NCBI GenBank assembly: GCA_050013795.1
Contig: JBEKEO010000086.1
Span: forward strand, 1-10,900
Reading direction: 5' to 3'
DNA from: CAWHOW01 sp050013795
GTDB taxonomy: Bacteria; Bacteroidota; Bacteroidia; Bacteroidales; CG2-30-32-10
Length of the DNA stretch: 10,900 bases
Shown piece after piece: positions 1-6,937 of this stretch. Below the pieces are notes generated by a model that saw only the letters and a program-made list of their open reading frames with translations, ran no database searches and had not been told where the DNA came from. Within the stretch, counting starts at the first letter, position 1. Every line of letters begins with the position of its first letter. Position numbers and translations under genes: made by a program.

Positions 1-1194
1 ATCCATAAGTGGTGAATGTTCTAGCCACGAATAAGTAAGGGCACGGTAGGCAACCTCATCATCAGCAAGTTCTTTGATGACTTCCACGTCAGTGCGGGCA
101 TGAGAAAGCATATCAACAAAATTGTAAACAATGATGTTCACCCTATTCGACATAAGATTTGGTAAATTCTCAATAATTTTTTTACCGAAATTAACATTAA
201 GAACTTTTGCATAAGAGAATTTGAAATCCTTCTTTAATCGTTTCATTTGTGCAGCGAATAATTCTTCTTCAAATTGGTTTAAAGTGCCTTCCTCATCTTC
301 ATTCATCCATAAGCTTGGATATATCTTTTCAATATCGGTTGGCATTAAGCCTGCAAAAAGGGCGTTCCTTGCATATTGCGTAGCGGTAGGAAGAATGCTG
401 CAATATATTCCATCTTCAACAATTCTCATATACTCTTCAAACAAAGGTTGAATCACTTTCCATTGGTCGTAGCGCAAATTATCGATAACGATAAAGAAAA
501 CTGTTCCGGGCAGATCTTCAAGTTGATCAAATAACTTTTCCCTTACCAACGTATGCGACAAAACAGGACAATCATCAGAGACACCATTAACCCAATTCAG
601 GTAATTTTTTTCAATATATTTTCCGAAATGAGTATTTGCTTCAGTAATCTGCGATTTCAAGACTTCAATCATCCCTGCATCATTGGATTTTTGCAATTCA
701 ATATTCCAAAAAGTTATTTTCTTATAGAGATCTGTCCATTCTTTAAAACCAAGTTTATCACTCATCGACATCCCTATATTCCTAAATTCCTGCTGGTAAT
801 CGGATGTGGTTTTTTCACTTATCAGCCTTTTATGGTCAAGATTCTTTTTAATTGCCAGCAGAATCTGGTTTGGATTTACAGGTTTAATCAAATAATCAGC
901 GATCTTGGAACCGATGGCATTATCCATAATGGTTTCTTCCTCGCTTTTAGTTATCATTATTACCGGAATATTTGGGATAATATTCTTTAATTGTGTAAGT
1001 GTTTCCAGTCCTGAAAGACCCGGCATGTTCTCATCAAGAAAAACGATATCGAAGTGCTGGGTTTTAATGATATCAAGCGCCTCGTTCCCGCTGTTAGTTG
1101 TAACAATATTATATCCTTTTTCCTGCAAAAAGAGTATATGGGGTTTGAGCAATTCGATTTCATCATCTGCCCAAAGTATAGTTATTTTTTCCAT
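1..1194 (-). CDS. porX: PorX-type response regulator with PglZ domain (C-terminus cut by window edge)
   Basis: Two-component response regulator of the type IX secretion system in Bacteroidota; in characterised species it is paired with the histidine kinase PorY and influences secretion gene expression. The ATG lies at 1194 and 398 residues are visible. Residues 1-120 form a receiver domain: acidic pair D10/D11, phospho-acceptor D54 in VFLDENMPG, T82 in IMITK and K104 in YLIKP. After a helical linker, residues from about 230 form a PglZ (alkaline-phosphatase-superfamily) domain, with D238 in VIDNLRYD, threonines 270/272 in ILPTATQYARN, and D361/H365 in NFVDMLSHAR as likely metal or catalytic residues. 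Work on PorX homologues describes this domain as a zinc-dependent oligonucleotide phosphodiesterase. Known PorX proteins are about 520 residues, so roughly 120 are missing beyond position 1. It diverges from the HD-domain gene. Its presence suggests, but does not prove, a type IX system in the organism. Confidence 0.93.
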   Translation of the reverse strand, partial: MEKITILWADDEIELLKPHILFLQEKGYNIVTTNSGNEALDIIKTQHFDIVFLDENMPGLSGLETLTQLKNIIPNIPVIMITKSEEETIMDNAIGSKIADYLIKPVNPNQILLAIKKNLDHKRLISEKTTSDYQQEFRNIGMSMSDKLGFKEWTDLYKKITFWNIELQKSNDAGMIEVLKSQITEANTHFGKYIEKNYLNWVNGVSDDCPVLSHTLVREKLFDQLEDLPGTVFFIVIDNLRYDQWKVIQPLFEEYMRIVEDGIYCSILPTATQYARNALFAGLMPTDIEKIYPSLWMNEDEEGTLNQFEEELFAAQMKRLKKDFKFSYAKVLNVNFGKKIIENLPNLMSNRVNIIVYNFVDMLSHARTDVEVIKELADDEVAYRALTYSWLEHSPLMD

Positions 1195-1289
1195 AAATCA
1201 AAAGTTAAAAATTGTAAGCTTAAACGCTATTTTAACTCTAATATTGCAAAAAAGTATTAATATTGAATTATAATTCACAATAAGTATTG

Positions 1290-1320
1290 CAAAGTTAGTG
1301 GAAAGAAAGCAGTTTGACAA
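1290..1320 (-). promoter_or_regulatory. Candidate Bacteroidota promoter for porX
   Basis: Read on the minus strand, TTG (1320-1318) is followed after 20 bases by TAACTTTG (1297-1290), a full match to the Bacteroidota -7 element TAnnTTTG with the usual spacing to the -33 element. Transcription would begin near 1284 and give a leader of about 90 bases before the porX ATG at 1194. The -7 box abuts the GTG start of the divergent HD-domain gene and the -33 element lies inside that gene, so the two divergent genes may interfere at initiation. This is inferred from sequence only. Confidence 0.55.
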
Positions 1321-2575
1321 GCGAAAAATATTTAATGATCCAGTATATGGTTTCATTTCCGTTCATGATGATTTTATTTTTGACATCATTGAACATCCGT
1401 TTTTCCAAAGATTAAGAAGGATAAAACAACTTGGGCTAACTCATCTTGTTTATCCGGGAGCATTGCATACCCGCTTCCACCATGCTATGGGGGCTATGTT
1501 CCTGATGGGAGAAGCCATTGAAGTATTGCGTTCAAAAGGACTTGAAATTACTGATAAAGAAGCCCAATCAGTTACTGCTGCAATTTTGCTGCATGATATT
1601 GGACATGGTCCTTTTTCTCATGCTTTGGAAAATTGCATTGTTTACGATATATCACATGAATATCTTTCTAATCTTTTTATGGAAAGATTGAATACTGAAT
1701 TTGACGGAAAACTGCAATTAGCAATAGATATTTTCAAAGACAAGTATCATAAAAAGTTCCTTCACCAGCTTGTTTCAAGTCAATTGGATGTTGACAGACT
1801 TGATTACCTTAAACGCGATAGCTTTTTTACCGGAGTTTCTGAAGGTATAATCAGTACGGAACGCATCATAAAAATGATGAATGTGGCAAATGACAACCTG
1901 GTAATAGAAGCAAAAGGGATTTATTCAATTGAAAAATTTATAATGGCAAGAAGGCTCATGTACTGGCAGGTTTATCTTCATAAAACTGTTCTTGCTGCTG
2001 AATATTTACTGGTAAAGATTCTTCACAGGGCAAAGTCACTTGCGGAAAAAAACCATGAGCTTTTTGCCACTCCGGCCCTGAAAGAATTCCTCATTAACCG
2101 CTTCAATAAAAAAGATTTTACTAATAATCCAGGTTTACTTGATACTTTTTCACGCCTTGATGATTTCGATATATATGCATCCGTAAAAGCCTGGTGTGAT
2201 GATAAAGACACCATTCTTTCGACACTCTGCAGGAATATGATAAACAGGCACTTGTTTCACATTGAAATGCAGAATGTAATGTTTGATGAAGATTATATAA
2301 ATTCAATAAAGCATTTGGTTGTTACAAAATATAATATTAATACTGAGGAAGCTGGTTATTTTGTATTTACTGATAAGGTTGAAAACAATGCTTACAATTC
2401 TCTAAGTGACAGAATTAATATCTTATTTAAAGATGAACGCGTTCTTGATATTGCAGAAGCTTCTGACCAGTTGAATATTTCTGTTCTATCGCAAACGGTA
2501 ACTAAGTTTTTTCTTTGTTATCCAAAAGAATACAAACATCAGGTGTTAATAAAAGATAAAAAAAAAGTTAGGTAG
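1298..2575 (+). CDS. HD-superfamily phosphohydrolase (dNTPase/YdhJ-like)
   Basis: Metal-dependent HD-domain phosphohydrolase of 425 residues, related to the dGTPase/SAMHD1-like group; the real substrate is not known from sequence. The HD metal site is visible: H61/H62 in TRFHHAMG, H99-D100 in ILLHDIGHGPFSH, and the distal aspartate D164 or D166 in SSQLDVDRLDYLKRD. The N-terminal RKIFNDPVYGF segment and the run FFQRLRRIKQLG are typical of the Bacteroidota members. The start is GTG at 1298; no in-frame ATG precedes the conserved region and this start leaves only eight residues before RKIF. It is followed after 48 bases by lpxD on the same strand. The order HD protein, lpxD, lpxC-fabZ, lpxA recurs in Bacteroidota as I recall, which hints at a link to envelope synthesis or simply stable synteny. 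Family call is firm, substrate unknown. Confidence 0.9.
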   Translation: MERKQFDKRKIFNDPVYGFISVHDDFIFDIIEHPFFQRLRRIKQLGLTHLVYPGALHTRFHHAMGAMFLMGEAIEVLRSKGLEITDKEAQSVTAAILLHDIGHGPFSHALENCIVYDISHEYLSNLFMERLNTEFDGKLQLAIDIFKDKYHKKFLHQLVSSQLDVDRLDYLKRDSFFTGVSEGIISTERIIKMMNVANDNLVIEAKGIYSIEKFIMARRLMYWQVYLHKTVLAAEYLLVKILHRAKSLAEKNHELFATPALKEFLINRFNKKDFTNNPGLLDTFSRLDDFDIYASVKAWCDDKDTILSTLCRNMINRHLFHIEMQNVMFDEDYINSIKHLVVTKYNINTEEAGYFVFTDKVENNAYNSLSDRINILFKDERVLDIAEASDQLNISVLSQTVTKFFLCYPKEYKHQVLIKDKKKVR

Positions 2576-2623
2576 TAAAATAATTAATATTGGTATATTG
2601 CAACGTTTTTATCAAATGTTTAA

Positions 2624-3655
2624 ATGAAATTTTCCGCAAAACAGATAGCTGAACTTCTGAACGGAGAGATTGAAGGAAATCCTAAAGTAGAAGTAACTAA
2701 ACTTTCGAAGATTGAAGAGAGTAAAATAGGTTCCCTGACCTTTCTTGCTAATCCTAAATATACTCATTTCATATATTCTACTAACGCATCTATCGTTATC
2801 GTTAATAAAGACTTTATTGCCGAGCAACATATTGAATCAACCCTTATTCGTGTTGAAGATGCTTATCAATCATTTGCAAAACTGCTTGAAATATATAATC
2901 AGATTAAGTTAAATAAAATAGGAATTTCCGAACAATCCTCTATCGCAAAAACTGCTACAATAGGTAAAAATGTTTATATAGGCGATTTTGCTTTTATAGG
3001 AGAACATGTAGAAATTGCCGATAATGTTAAAATCTATCCGCAGACTTTTATTGGAGATAATTCGATTGTTGGAGAAAACACTATTTTATATTCAGGTGTT
3101 AAAATTTATTCAGATAATGTTATTGGTAAAGACTGTACTTTCCATTCCGGTGTAATTATTGGCGCTGATGGTTTTGGCTTTGCCCCCCAATGCGATAATA
3201 ATTACATGAAAGTTCCACAGATTGGCAATGTTATTATTGAAGATAATGTTGAAATTGGGGCAAATACAACCATCGATAGAGCTACATTGGGTTCTACTAT
3301 AATACGAAAAGGGGCAAAGTTGGATAACCTTATCCAGATTGCACATAATGTTGAAATAGGAGAAAATACTGTTATCATATCACAAACAGGCATAGCCGGT
3401 TCTACTAAGATTGGCAAAAACTGCCTTATTGGCGGACAGGTTGGAATAATTGGTCATCTGAAAATAGCTGATAATGTTAAAATTGCTGCACAATCGGGTG
3501 TGGCATCCAATATTTTAGATGAAGGAGTAACCATTCAGGGTTCACCTTCGTTCACCCAAATGGATTATAAAAAATCATACATCTATTTCCGCAAATTTCC
3601 CTCTATAATCAAACGATTGGAAGAGATTGAAAAGAAATTAAGTAATAAATCCTGA
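2624..3655 (+). CDS. lpxD: UDP-3-O-(3-hydroxyacyl)glucosamine N-acyltransferase
   Basis: Third enzyme of lipid A synthesis: it transfers a 3-hydroxyacyl chain from ACP to the 2-amino group of UDP-3-O-acyl-glucosamine in the cytoplasm. The 343-residue length is normal. Residues 1-100 are the uridine-binding domain, with SLTFLANPKY (36-45) as the nucleotide-contact loop. Residues 105-305 are hexapeptide repeats of a left-handed beta helix (for example IGKNV, IGDNS, IEDNVEIGANTTIDRA). The catalytic histidine is H241 in IQIAHNVEIG, equivalent to His239 of the E. coli enzyme. Residues 310-343 form the C-terminal helix that packs in the trimer. The ATG at 2624 gives the canonical MKFSAKQIAELLNG N-terminus. 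The 48-base upstream gap has no convincing promoter, so it is probably co-transcribed with the HD gene. A diverged paralogue sits at 6938-7873. Confidence 0.95.
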   Translation: MKFSAKQIAELLNGEIEGNPKVEVTKLSKIEESKIGSLTFLANPKYTHFIYSTNASIVIVNKDFIAEQHIESTLIRVEDAYQSFAKLLEIYNQIKLNKIGISEQSSIAKTATIGKNVYIGDFAFIGEHVEIADNVKIYPQTFIGDNSIVGENTILYSGVKIYSDNVIGKDCTFHSGVIIGADGFGFAPQCDNNYMKVPQIGNVIIEDNVEIGANTTIDRATLGSTIIRKGAKLDNLIQIAHNVEIGENTVIISQTGIAGSTKIGKNCLIGGQVGIIGHLKIADNVKIAAQSGVASNILDEGVTIQGSPSFTQMDYKKSYIYFRKFPSIIKRLEEIEKKLSNKS

Positions 3656-3697
3656 TTTTCAAGTTTTTTAAATTATAGACTAATTAACATCATTCTA

Positions 3698-3729
3698 TTT
3701 GTTGGTCTTTTTTTATTTATATACTTTTG
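3698..3729 (+). promoter_or_regulatory. Candidate Bacteroidota promoter for lpxC-fabZ
   Basis: TTTG at 3698-3701, 20 intervening bases, then TACTTTTG at 3722-3729: both elements match the Bacteroidota housekeeping consensus TTTG / TAnnTTTG exactly. The expected start of transcription, a few bases past 3729, falls only about 1-4 bases before the ATG at 3737, which would make the lpxC-fabZ message nearly leaderless. The 81-base gap after lpxD supports a separate promoter here. Confidence 0.62.
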
Positions 3730-3736
3730 CCCCGCT

Positions 3737-5131
3737 ATGATAAAAAAACAAAGAACAATAAAAGAACCTATAACCATTTCTGGTGTGGGATTACATTCAG
3801 GCGAAAACGTGAATATTTCTTTTTTACCGGCACCTGAGAATCATGGTTATAAGTTTCGGAGAACTGATTTGGATGGAAAGCCAATAGTAGATGCTGATAT
3901 TTTTAATGTTGTTGATACTTCCCGCGGTACCAGTATTGAGCAGAACGGAGTACGGATACAGACCATTGAACATACACTTGCGGCTATTGCCGGTCTTGAA
4001 ATTGATAATATTCTTATTGATATTGACCGCCCTGAACCCCCCATCCTTGATGGAAGTTCAAGGTTATTTGTTGAAGCTCTTCTTAAAGCAGGAATTGTTG
4101 AACAAAACACTGAGAAAAAATATTTTCAAATTACCGAAAATATTATTTACAAAGACCCTCTAAAGAAAGTTGAGATTATTGCCATTCCCGCTGATGAATT
4201 CAAAGTTTCAGTCATGATTGATTTTGAAACGAATGTGCTTGGGACACAGAATGCTTCTATAATGAATCTCAACCAATTTTATGAAGAAATATCATCATGC
4301 AGAACATTTGTTTTTCTTCACGAACTGGAATACCTTGTTAATAATAACCTTATTAAAGGCGGCGACCTGAATGGCGCAATTGTATTTGTAAACAGGGTAA
4401 TATCCGATGATGAGCTTTCAAGGCTTGCTACATTATTCAAAAGGGAAAAAGTTGCAGTATTGAAAGAAGGAATACTTAACAACCTGGAACTTCGTTTTCA
4501 AAATGAACCTGCACGTCATAAACTGCTTGATGTTATTGGCGACTTAGCTCTTGTCGGCACACCATTAAATGCTCACATAATTGCCACCAGGCCAGGGCAT
4601 CATTCAAATGTGGAATTTGCAAAAAAGATCAGGCAATTTATAAGGCAAACCCGTAATAAGAAAGAGACTTTTCAGTATAATCCTGATGCAAAACCCGTTT
4701 ACGATATTAACCAGATTAAAAATATTATTCCTCATCGTTATCCTTTTTTGCTGGTTGACAAAATACTTGATATTTCCGAAAACCATATTGTGGGTTTGAA
4801 AAACGTAACAATGAATGAAAGCCATTTTACCGGTCATTTTCCACAAGAACCGGTTATGCCCGGTGTTCTACAAGTAGAAGCCATGGCGCAAACAGGTGGA
4901 ATCTTTTTCCTACATTCTAAAGATGATCCTTCAAGCTATAATACATATTTCTTAAGGATTGACAACGCAAAATTCAAACATAAAGTTATTCCCGGCGATA
5001 CTCTAATATTCGATTTAAAATTAATTGCTCCTATCAGAAGAGGCATTTGCCAGATGAAAGGAACTGCTTTTGTAGGGAATAAAATTGTAATGGAAGCCGA
5101 GTTAACTGCACAAATAACTAAAAACAAATAA
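3737..5131 (+). CDS. lpxC-fabZ: Fused UDP-3-O-acyl-GlcNAc deacetylase / 3-hydroxyacyl-ACP dehydratase
   Basis: Bifunctional 464-residue cytoplasmic protein. Residues 1 to about 305 are LpxC, the zinc deacetylase that commits UDP-acyl-GlcNAc to lipid A. Its zinc ligands are H79 (IEHTLAA), H261 and D265 (RHKLLDVIGDL); E78 is the general base, and H288 in RPGHHSN matches the catalytic histidine near the C-terminus. Residues about 320-464 are FabZ, which dehydrates 3-hydroxyacyl-ACP in fatty-acid elongation, with H367 (FTGHFP) and E381 (PGVLQVEAMAQ) as the catalytic pair, 14 residues apart as in E. coli FabZ. The fusion is a known Bacteroidota trait and joins two enzymes that compete for the 3-hydroxyacyl pool. 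Both active sites are intact. The stop is three bases before lpxA, so the two are translationally close. A strong promoter lies directly upstream. Confidence 0.96.
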   Translation: MIKKQRTIKEPITISGVGLHSGENVNISFLPAPENHGYKFRRTDLDGKPIVDADIFNVVDTSRGTSIEQNGVRIQTIEHTLAAIAGLEIDNILIDIDRPEPPILDGSSRLFVEALLKAGIVEQNTEKKYFQITENIIYKDPLKKVEIIAIPADEFKVSVMIDFETNVLGTQNASIMNLNQFYEEISSCRTFVFLHELEYLVNNNLIKGGDLNGAIVFVNRVISDDELSRLATLFKREKVAVLKEGILNNLELRFQNEPARHKLLDVIGDLALVGTPLNAHIIATRPGHHSNVEFAKKIRQFIRQTRNKKETFQYNPDAKPVYDINQIKNIIPHRYPFLLVDKILDISENHIVGLKNVTMNESHFTGHFPQEPVMPGVLQVEAMAQTGGIFFLHSKDDPSSYNTYFLRIDNAKFKHKVIPGDTLIFDLKLIAPIRRGICQMKGTAFVGNKIVMEAELTAQITKNK

Positions 5132-5134
5132 CCA

Positions 5135-5923
5135 ATGAACCAGCCATTATCGTACGTTCATCCGCAGGCAAAAATTGCTAATAATGTTGTTATTGAACCA
5201 TTTGTTACCATTCATAAAAATGTTGAAATAGGCGAAGGTACCTGGATAGGTTCTAATGTTACCATAATGGAAGGAGCGCGTATAGGTAAGAACTGCAAAA
5301 TATTTCCCGGCGCTGTTATTTCGGCTATTCCCCAGGATTTGAAATACAACGGCGAAGAAACTTTTGTAAAAATTGGCGACAATGTTACTATTCGGGAATT
5401 TGTCACAATAAACAAAGGAACTAAGGCAAGTTTCGAAACTGTAATCAACGATAATGCTTTGATTATGGCTTGCGCTCATATTGCTCACGATTGTGTTGTA
5501 GGGAAACATTGCATAATTGCCAATGCTGTGTTATTGGCAGGTCATATCAATATTGAAGATTATGCAATTGTAGGCGGGCAATCAGCAGTTCACCAGTTTT
5601 GTAATGTTGGCGCACACGTAATTATTTCGGGAGGGTCGCTTGTCAGGAAAGACATACCCCCTTATACTAAAGCAGCCCGCGAACCCATAGCATTTGTAGG
5701 CATTAATTCTATTGGATTAAGGAGAAGGGGGTTCACTCCGGAGAAAATTAAAGAAATTCAGGACATTTACAGAATTATTTACCAGAAAAGCTATAATGTT
5801 ACACAGGCTTTAGAAATAATAGAAGCCGAATTACCGGCTACCTCCGAAAGAGATGAAATAGTTTCCTTCATCAATAATTCCAGCCGCGGTATTATGAAAG
5901 GATACTCCAGGTTGAATTTTTAA
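5135..5923 (+). CDS. lpxA: Acyl-ACP:UDP-N-acetylglucosamine O-acyltransferase
   Basis: First enzyme of lipid A synthesis, adding a 3-hydroxyacyl chain to the 3-OH of UDP-GlcNAc. The 262-residue protein opens with hexapeptide repeats of a left-handed beta helix (VHPQAKIANNVVIEPF onward) and ends with the LpxA C-terminal helical part (RRRGFTPEKIKEIQ to RGIMKGYSR). Catalytic H118 lies in MACAHIAHDC, matching His125 of E. coli LpxA. Counting without gaps from that histidine, the acyl-length ruler position (Gly173 in E. coli) is G166 in VIISGGSL, which fits use of a long acyl chain; this alignment was done by eye. It begins three bases after the lpxC-fabZ stop with no Shine-Dalgarno, so it is surely in the same transcript. 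Bacteroides often has miaA next; here a repeat array and efp follow instead. Confidence 0.95.
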   Translation: MNQPLSYVHPQAKIANNVVIEPFVTIHKNVEIGEGTWIGSNVTIMEGARIGKNCKIFPGAVISAIPQDLKYNGEETFVKIGDNVTIREFVTINKGTKASFETVINDNALIMACAHIAHDCVVGKHCIIANAVLLAGHINIEDYAIVGGQSAVHQFCNVGAHVIISGGSLVRKDIPPYTKAAREPIAFVGINSIGLRRRGFTPEKIKEIQDIYRIIYQKSYNVTQALEIIEAELPATSERDEIVSFINNSSRGIMKGYSRLNF

Positions 5924-5941
5924 GCAAAATAGCTGCTTTTT
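5922..5941 (+). terminator. Weak candidate terminator after lpxA
   Basis: AAGCA (5922-5926) and TGCTT (5934-5938) are complementary around a seven-base loop and the sequence continues with T to 5941. The arm starts inside the lpxA stop codon. A five-pair stem with one G-C and one C-G pair is weak, so this is only a possible terminator for the lpx operon. Confidence 0.28.
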
Positions 5942-5977
5942 ATCCAATTTATTAAACAGGTTATACATCTAGGGCTG

Positions 5978-6229
5978 CGCTTTCATTTCACTTTAGCGCG
6001 CACAGAAAGTTTCTGGCTATTCACAGAAAGTTTCTGGCTACGCTAAGAAAGTCTGTGGCTATGCACAGAAAGGTTCTGGCTGCGCTAAGCGAGTCTGTGG
6101 CTACGCACAGAAAATTTGTGGCTACGCTAAGATGTTCACTGGGTGCGCACAGATATTCTCTGGCTACGCTAAGCAAGTCAGTGGCTGCGCACAGAAAGTT
6201 TGTGGCTGCGCTTTCGTTTTGCGAAGGAA
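5978..6229. repeat. Tandem array of twelve 21-base units with 42-base alternation
   Basis: Twelve contiguous 21-base units fill this stretch without a gap. Apart from the two ends, units alternate between a form opening CGCACAGAAAG (starts 5999, 6062, 6104, 6146, 6188; the unit at 6020 is a close copy) and a form opening CGCTAAG (6041, 6083, 6125, 6167). Most units end in TGGCTA or TGGCTG. The first (5978) and last (6209) units share CGCTTTC and act as caps. At 6052-6069 and 6094-6111 TCTGTG and CACAGA face each other across a six-base loop at the unit junction; the units at 5999 and 6020 also hold the perfect inverted repeat CAGAAA-G-TTTCTG. Since 21 is a multiple of three, both strands stay open as heptapeptide repeats, which I take as a by-product. 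The array is richer in G+C than its surroundings. No function is known to me; a plus-strand transcript could fold into a row of small hairpins. Confidence 0.92.
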
Positions 6230-6238
6230 CACCTTCGC
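6221..6238. other. Perfect hairpin at the right end of the first array
   Basis: GCGAAGG (6221-6227) and CCTTCGC (6232-6238) pair perfectly around the loop AACA. The left arm lies in the last repeat unit and the right arm just outside it, so the hairpin closes the array. There is no T-run on either side, so it is not a standard intrinsic terminator; it could end transcription from lpxA, stabilise RNA ends or be a binding site. Confidence 0.6.
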
Positions 6239-6300
6239 TATATAAATGAATACTTTTTCCAAAGGAATAGTAATGCAATAAATTCTTTTTTTAATATGGC

Positions 6301-6330
6301 TTGTTGTTTTCTATAAATGGTTTAACTTTG
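6301..6330 (+). promoter_or_regulatory. Candidate Bacteroidota promoter for efp
   Basis: TTG at 6301-6303, 19 bases, then TAACTTTG at 6323-6330, a full match to the Bacteroidota -7 consensus. Transcription would begin near 6335-6337, giving a short leader of about 25 bases before the efp ATG at 6362, which has no Shine-Dalgarno. It would drive both efp and the acyltransferase gene downstream. Confidence 0.6.
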
Positions 6331-6361
6331 CCGTCCAATTTATAAATCACTTAAATAGATT

Positions 6362-6925
6362 ATGGCTACAACAGCAGATATCAGGAACGGATTATGTATC
6401 GATTTTAACAATGACCTTTATTATATTGTCGAGTTCCAGCATGTGAAACCCGGTAAAGGCGGCGCTTTTATACGGACCAAACTAAAAAACATTAAAACAG
6501 GGAAAGTTATTCCAAACACCTTTCAATCGGGTGCAAAAATAGATATTCAACGCGTGGAAAGAAGACCTTATCAGTTTTTATACAAAGATGAAAGCGGCTA
6601 TAACTTTATGCATTCCGAAACATTTGAACAGGTAAATATTCCTGGCGAAATTATCAATGCACCTCAATTCCTGAAAGAAGGACAAAGCGCAGAAATTGTA
6701 TTTCATGCCGATACTGAAACCCCTCTTTATTGCGAATTGCCCGCTTTTGTTGAATTGTTGATTACCTATACCGAACCCGGTTTAAGGGGCGATACCGCTA
6801 CCAATACATTAAAACAGGCAAAAGTTGAAACCGGAGCCACAGTTAATGTTCCCTTATTTATTAATGAGGGTGAAAAAATAAAGGTTGATACACGCACCAA
6901 TACATACTCGGAAAGGGTTAAGTAA
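6362..6925 (+). CDS. efp: Translation elongation factor P
   Basis: Ribosome-binding factor that relieves stalling at consecutive prolines, positioned between the P and E sites. The 187-residue length is standard. Domain I (1 to about 65) holds the tip loop VKPGKGGAF, with K32 at the position of the post-translationally modified lysine of E. coli EF-P (Lys34). Domain II follows, and domain III carries the family signature TYTEPGLRGDTATNTLKQAKVETGA in shortened view YTEPGLRGDTATN (about 145-170). The N-terminus MATTADIRNG is canonical, so the ATG at 6362 is secure. No gene for a lysine-modifying enzyme (epmA/epmB type) is in the window. It lies 12 bases upstream of the LpxD-like gene, so the two form a transcription unit, and the pair is bracketed by the two 21-base repeat arrays. 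Confidence 0.96.
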   Translation: MATTADIRNGLCIDFNNDLYYIVEFQHVKPGKGGAFIRTKLKNIKTGKVIPNTFQSGAKIDIQRVERRPYQFLYKDESGYNFMHSETFEQVNIPGEIINAPQFLKEGQSAEIVFHADTETPLYCELPAFVELLITYTEPGLRGDTATNTLKQAKVETGATVNVPLFINEGEKIKVDTRTNTYSERVK

Positions 6926-6937
6926 AGCCATAACCGT

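Noticed and set aside
553..1273. Plus-strand open frames opposite porX
   Set aside because: They lie antisense to a continuous, well-conserved PorX reading frame and have no recognisable domain.
1239..1289. Plus-strand promoters TAATATTG and TAAGTATTG for the HD-domain gene
   Set aside because: The -7 matches are imperfect and no -33 element lies at the proper distance.
2594..2600. Promoter TATATTG before lpxD
   Set aside because: It is one base short of the consensus and has no good -33 partner; co-transcription with the HD gene is simpler.
5978..6229. CRISPR array
   Set aside because: Units are contiguous 21-base degenerate copies with no unique spacers, and no cas genes are in the window. 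The same applies to 7931-8140.
6021..6278. Open frames across the first array on both strands (also 6055-6249 plus) as small genes
   Set aside because: A 21-base period keeps any frame open, both strands are open at once, and the translations are low-complexity heptads without a family match.
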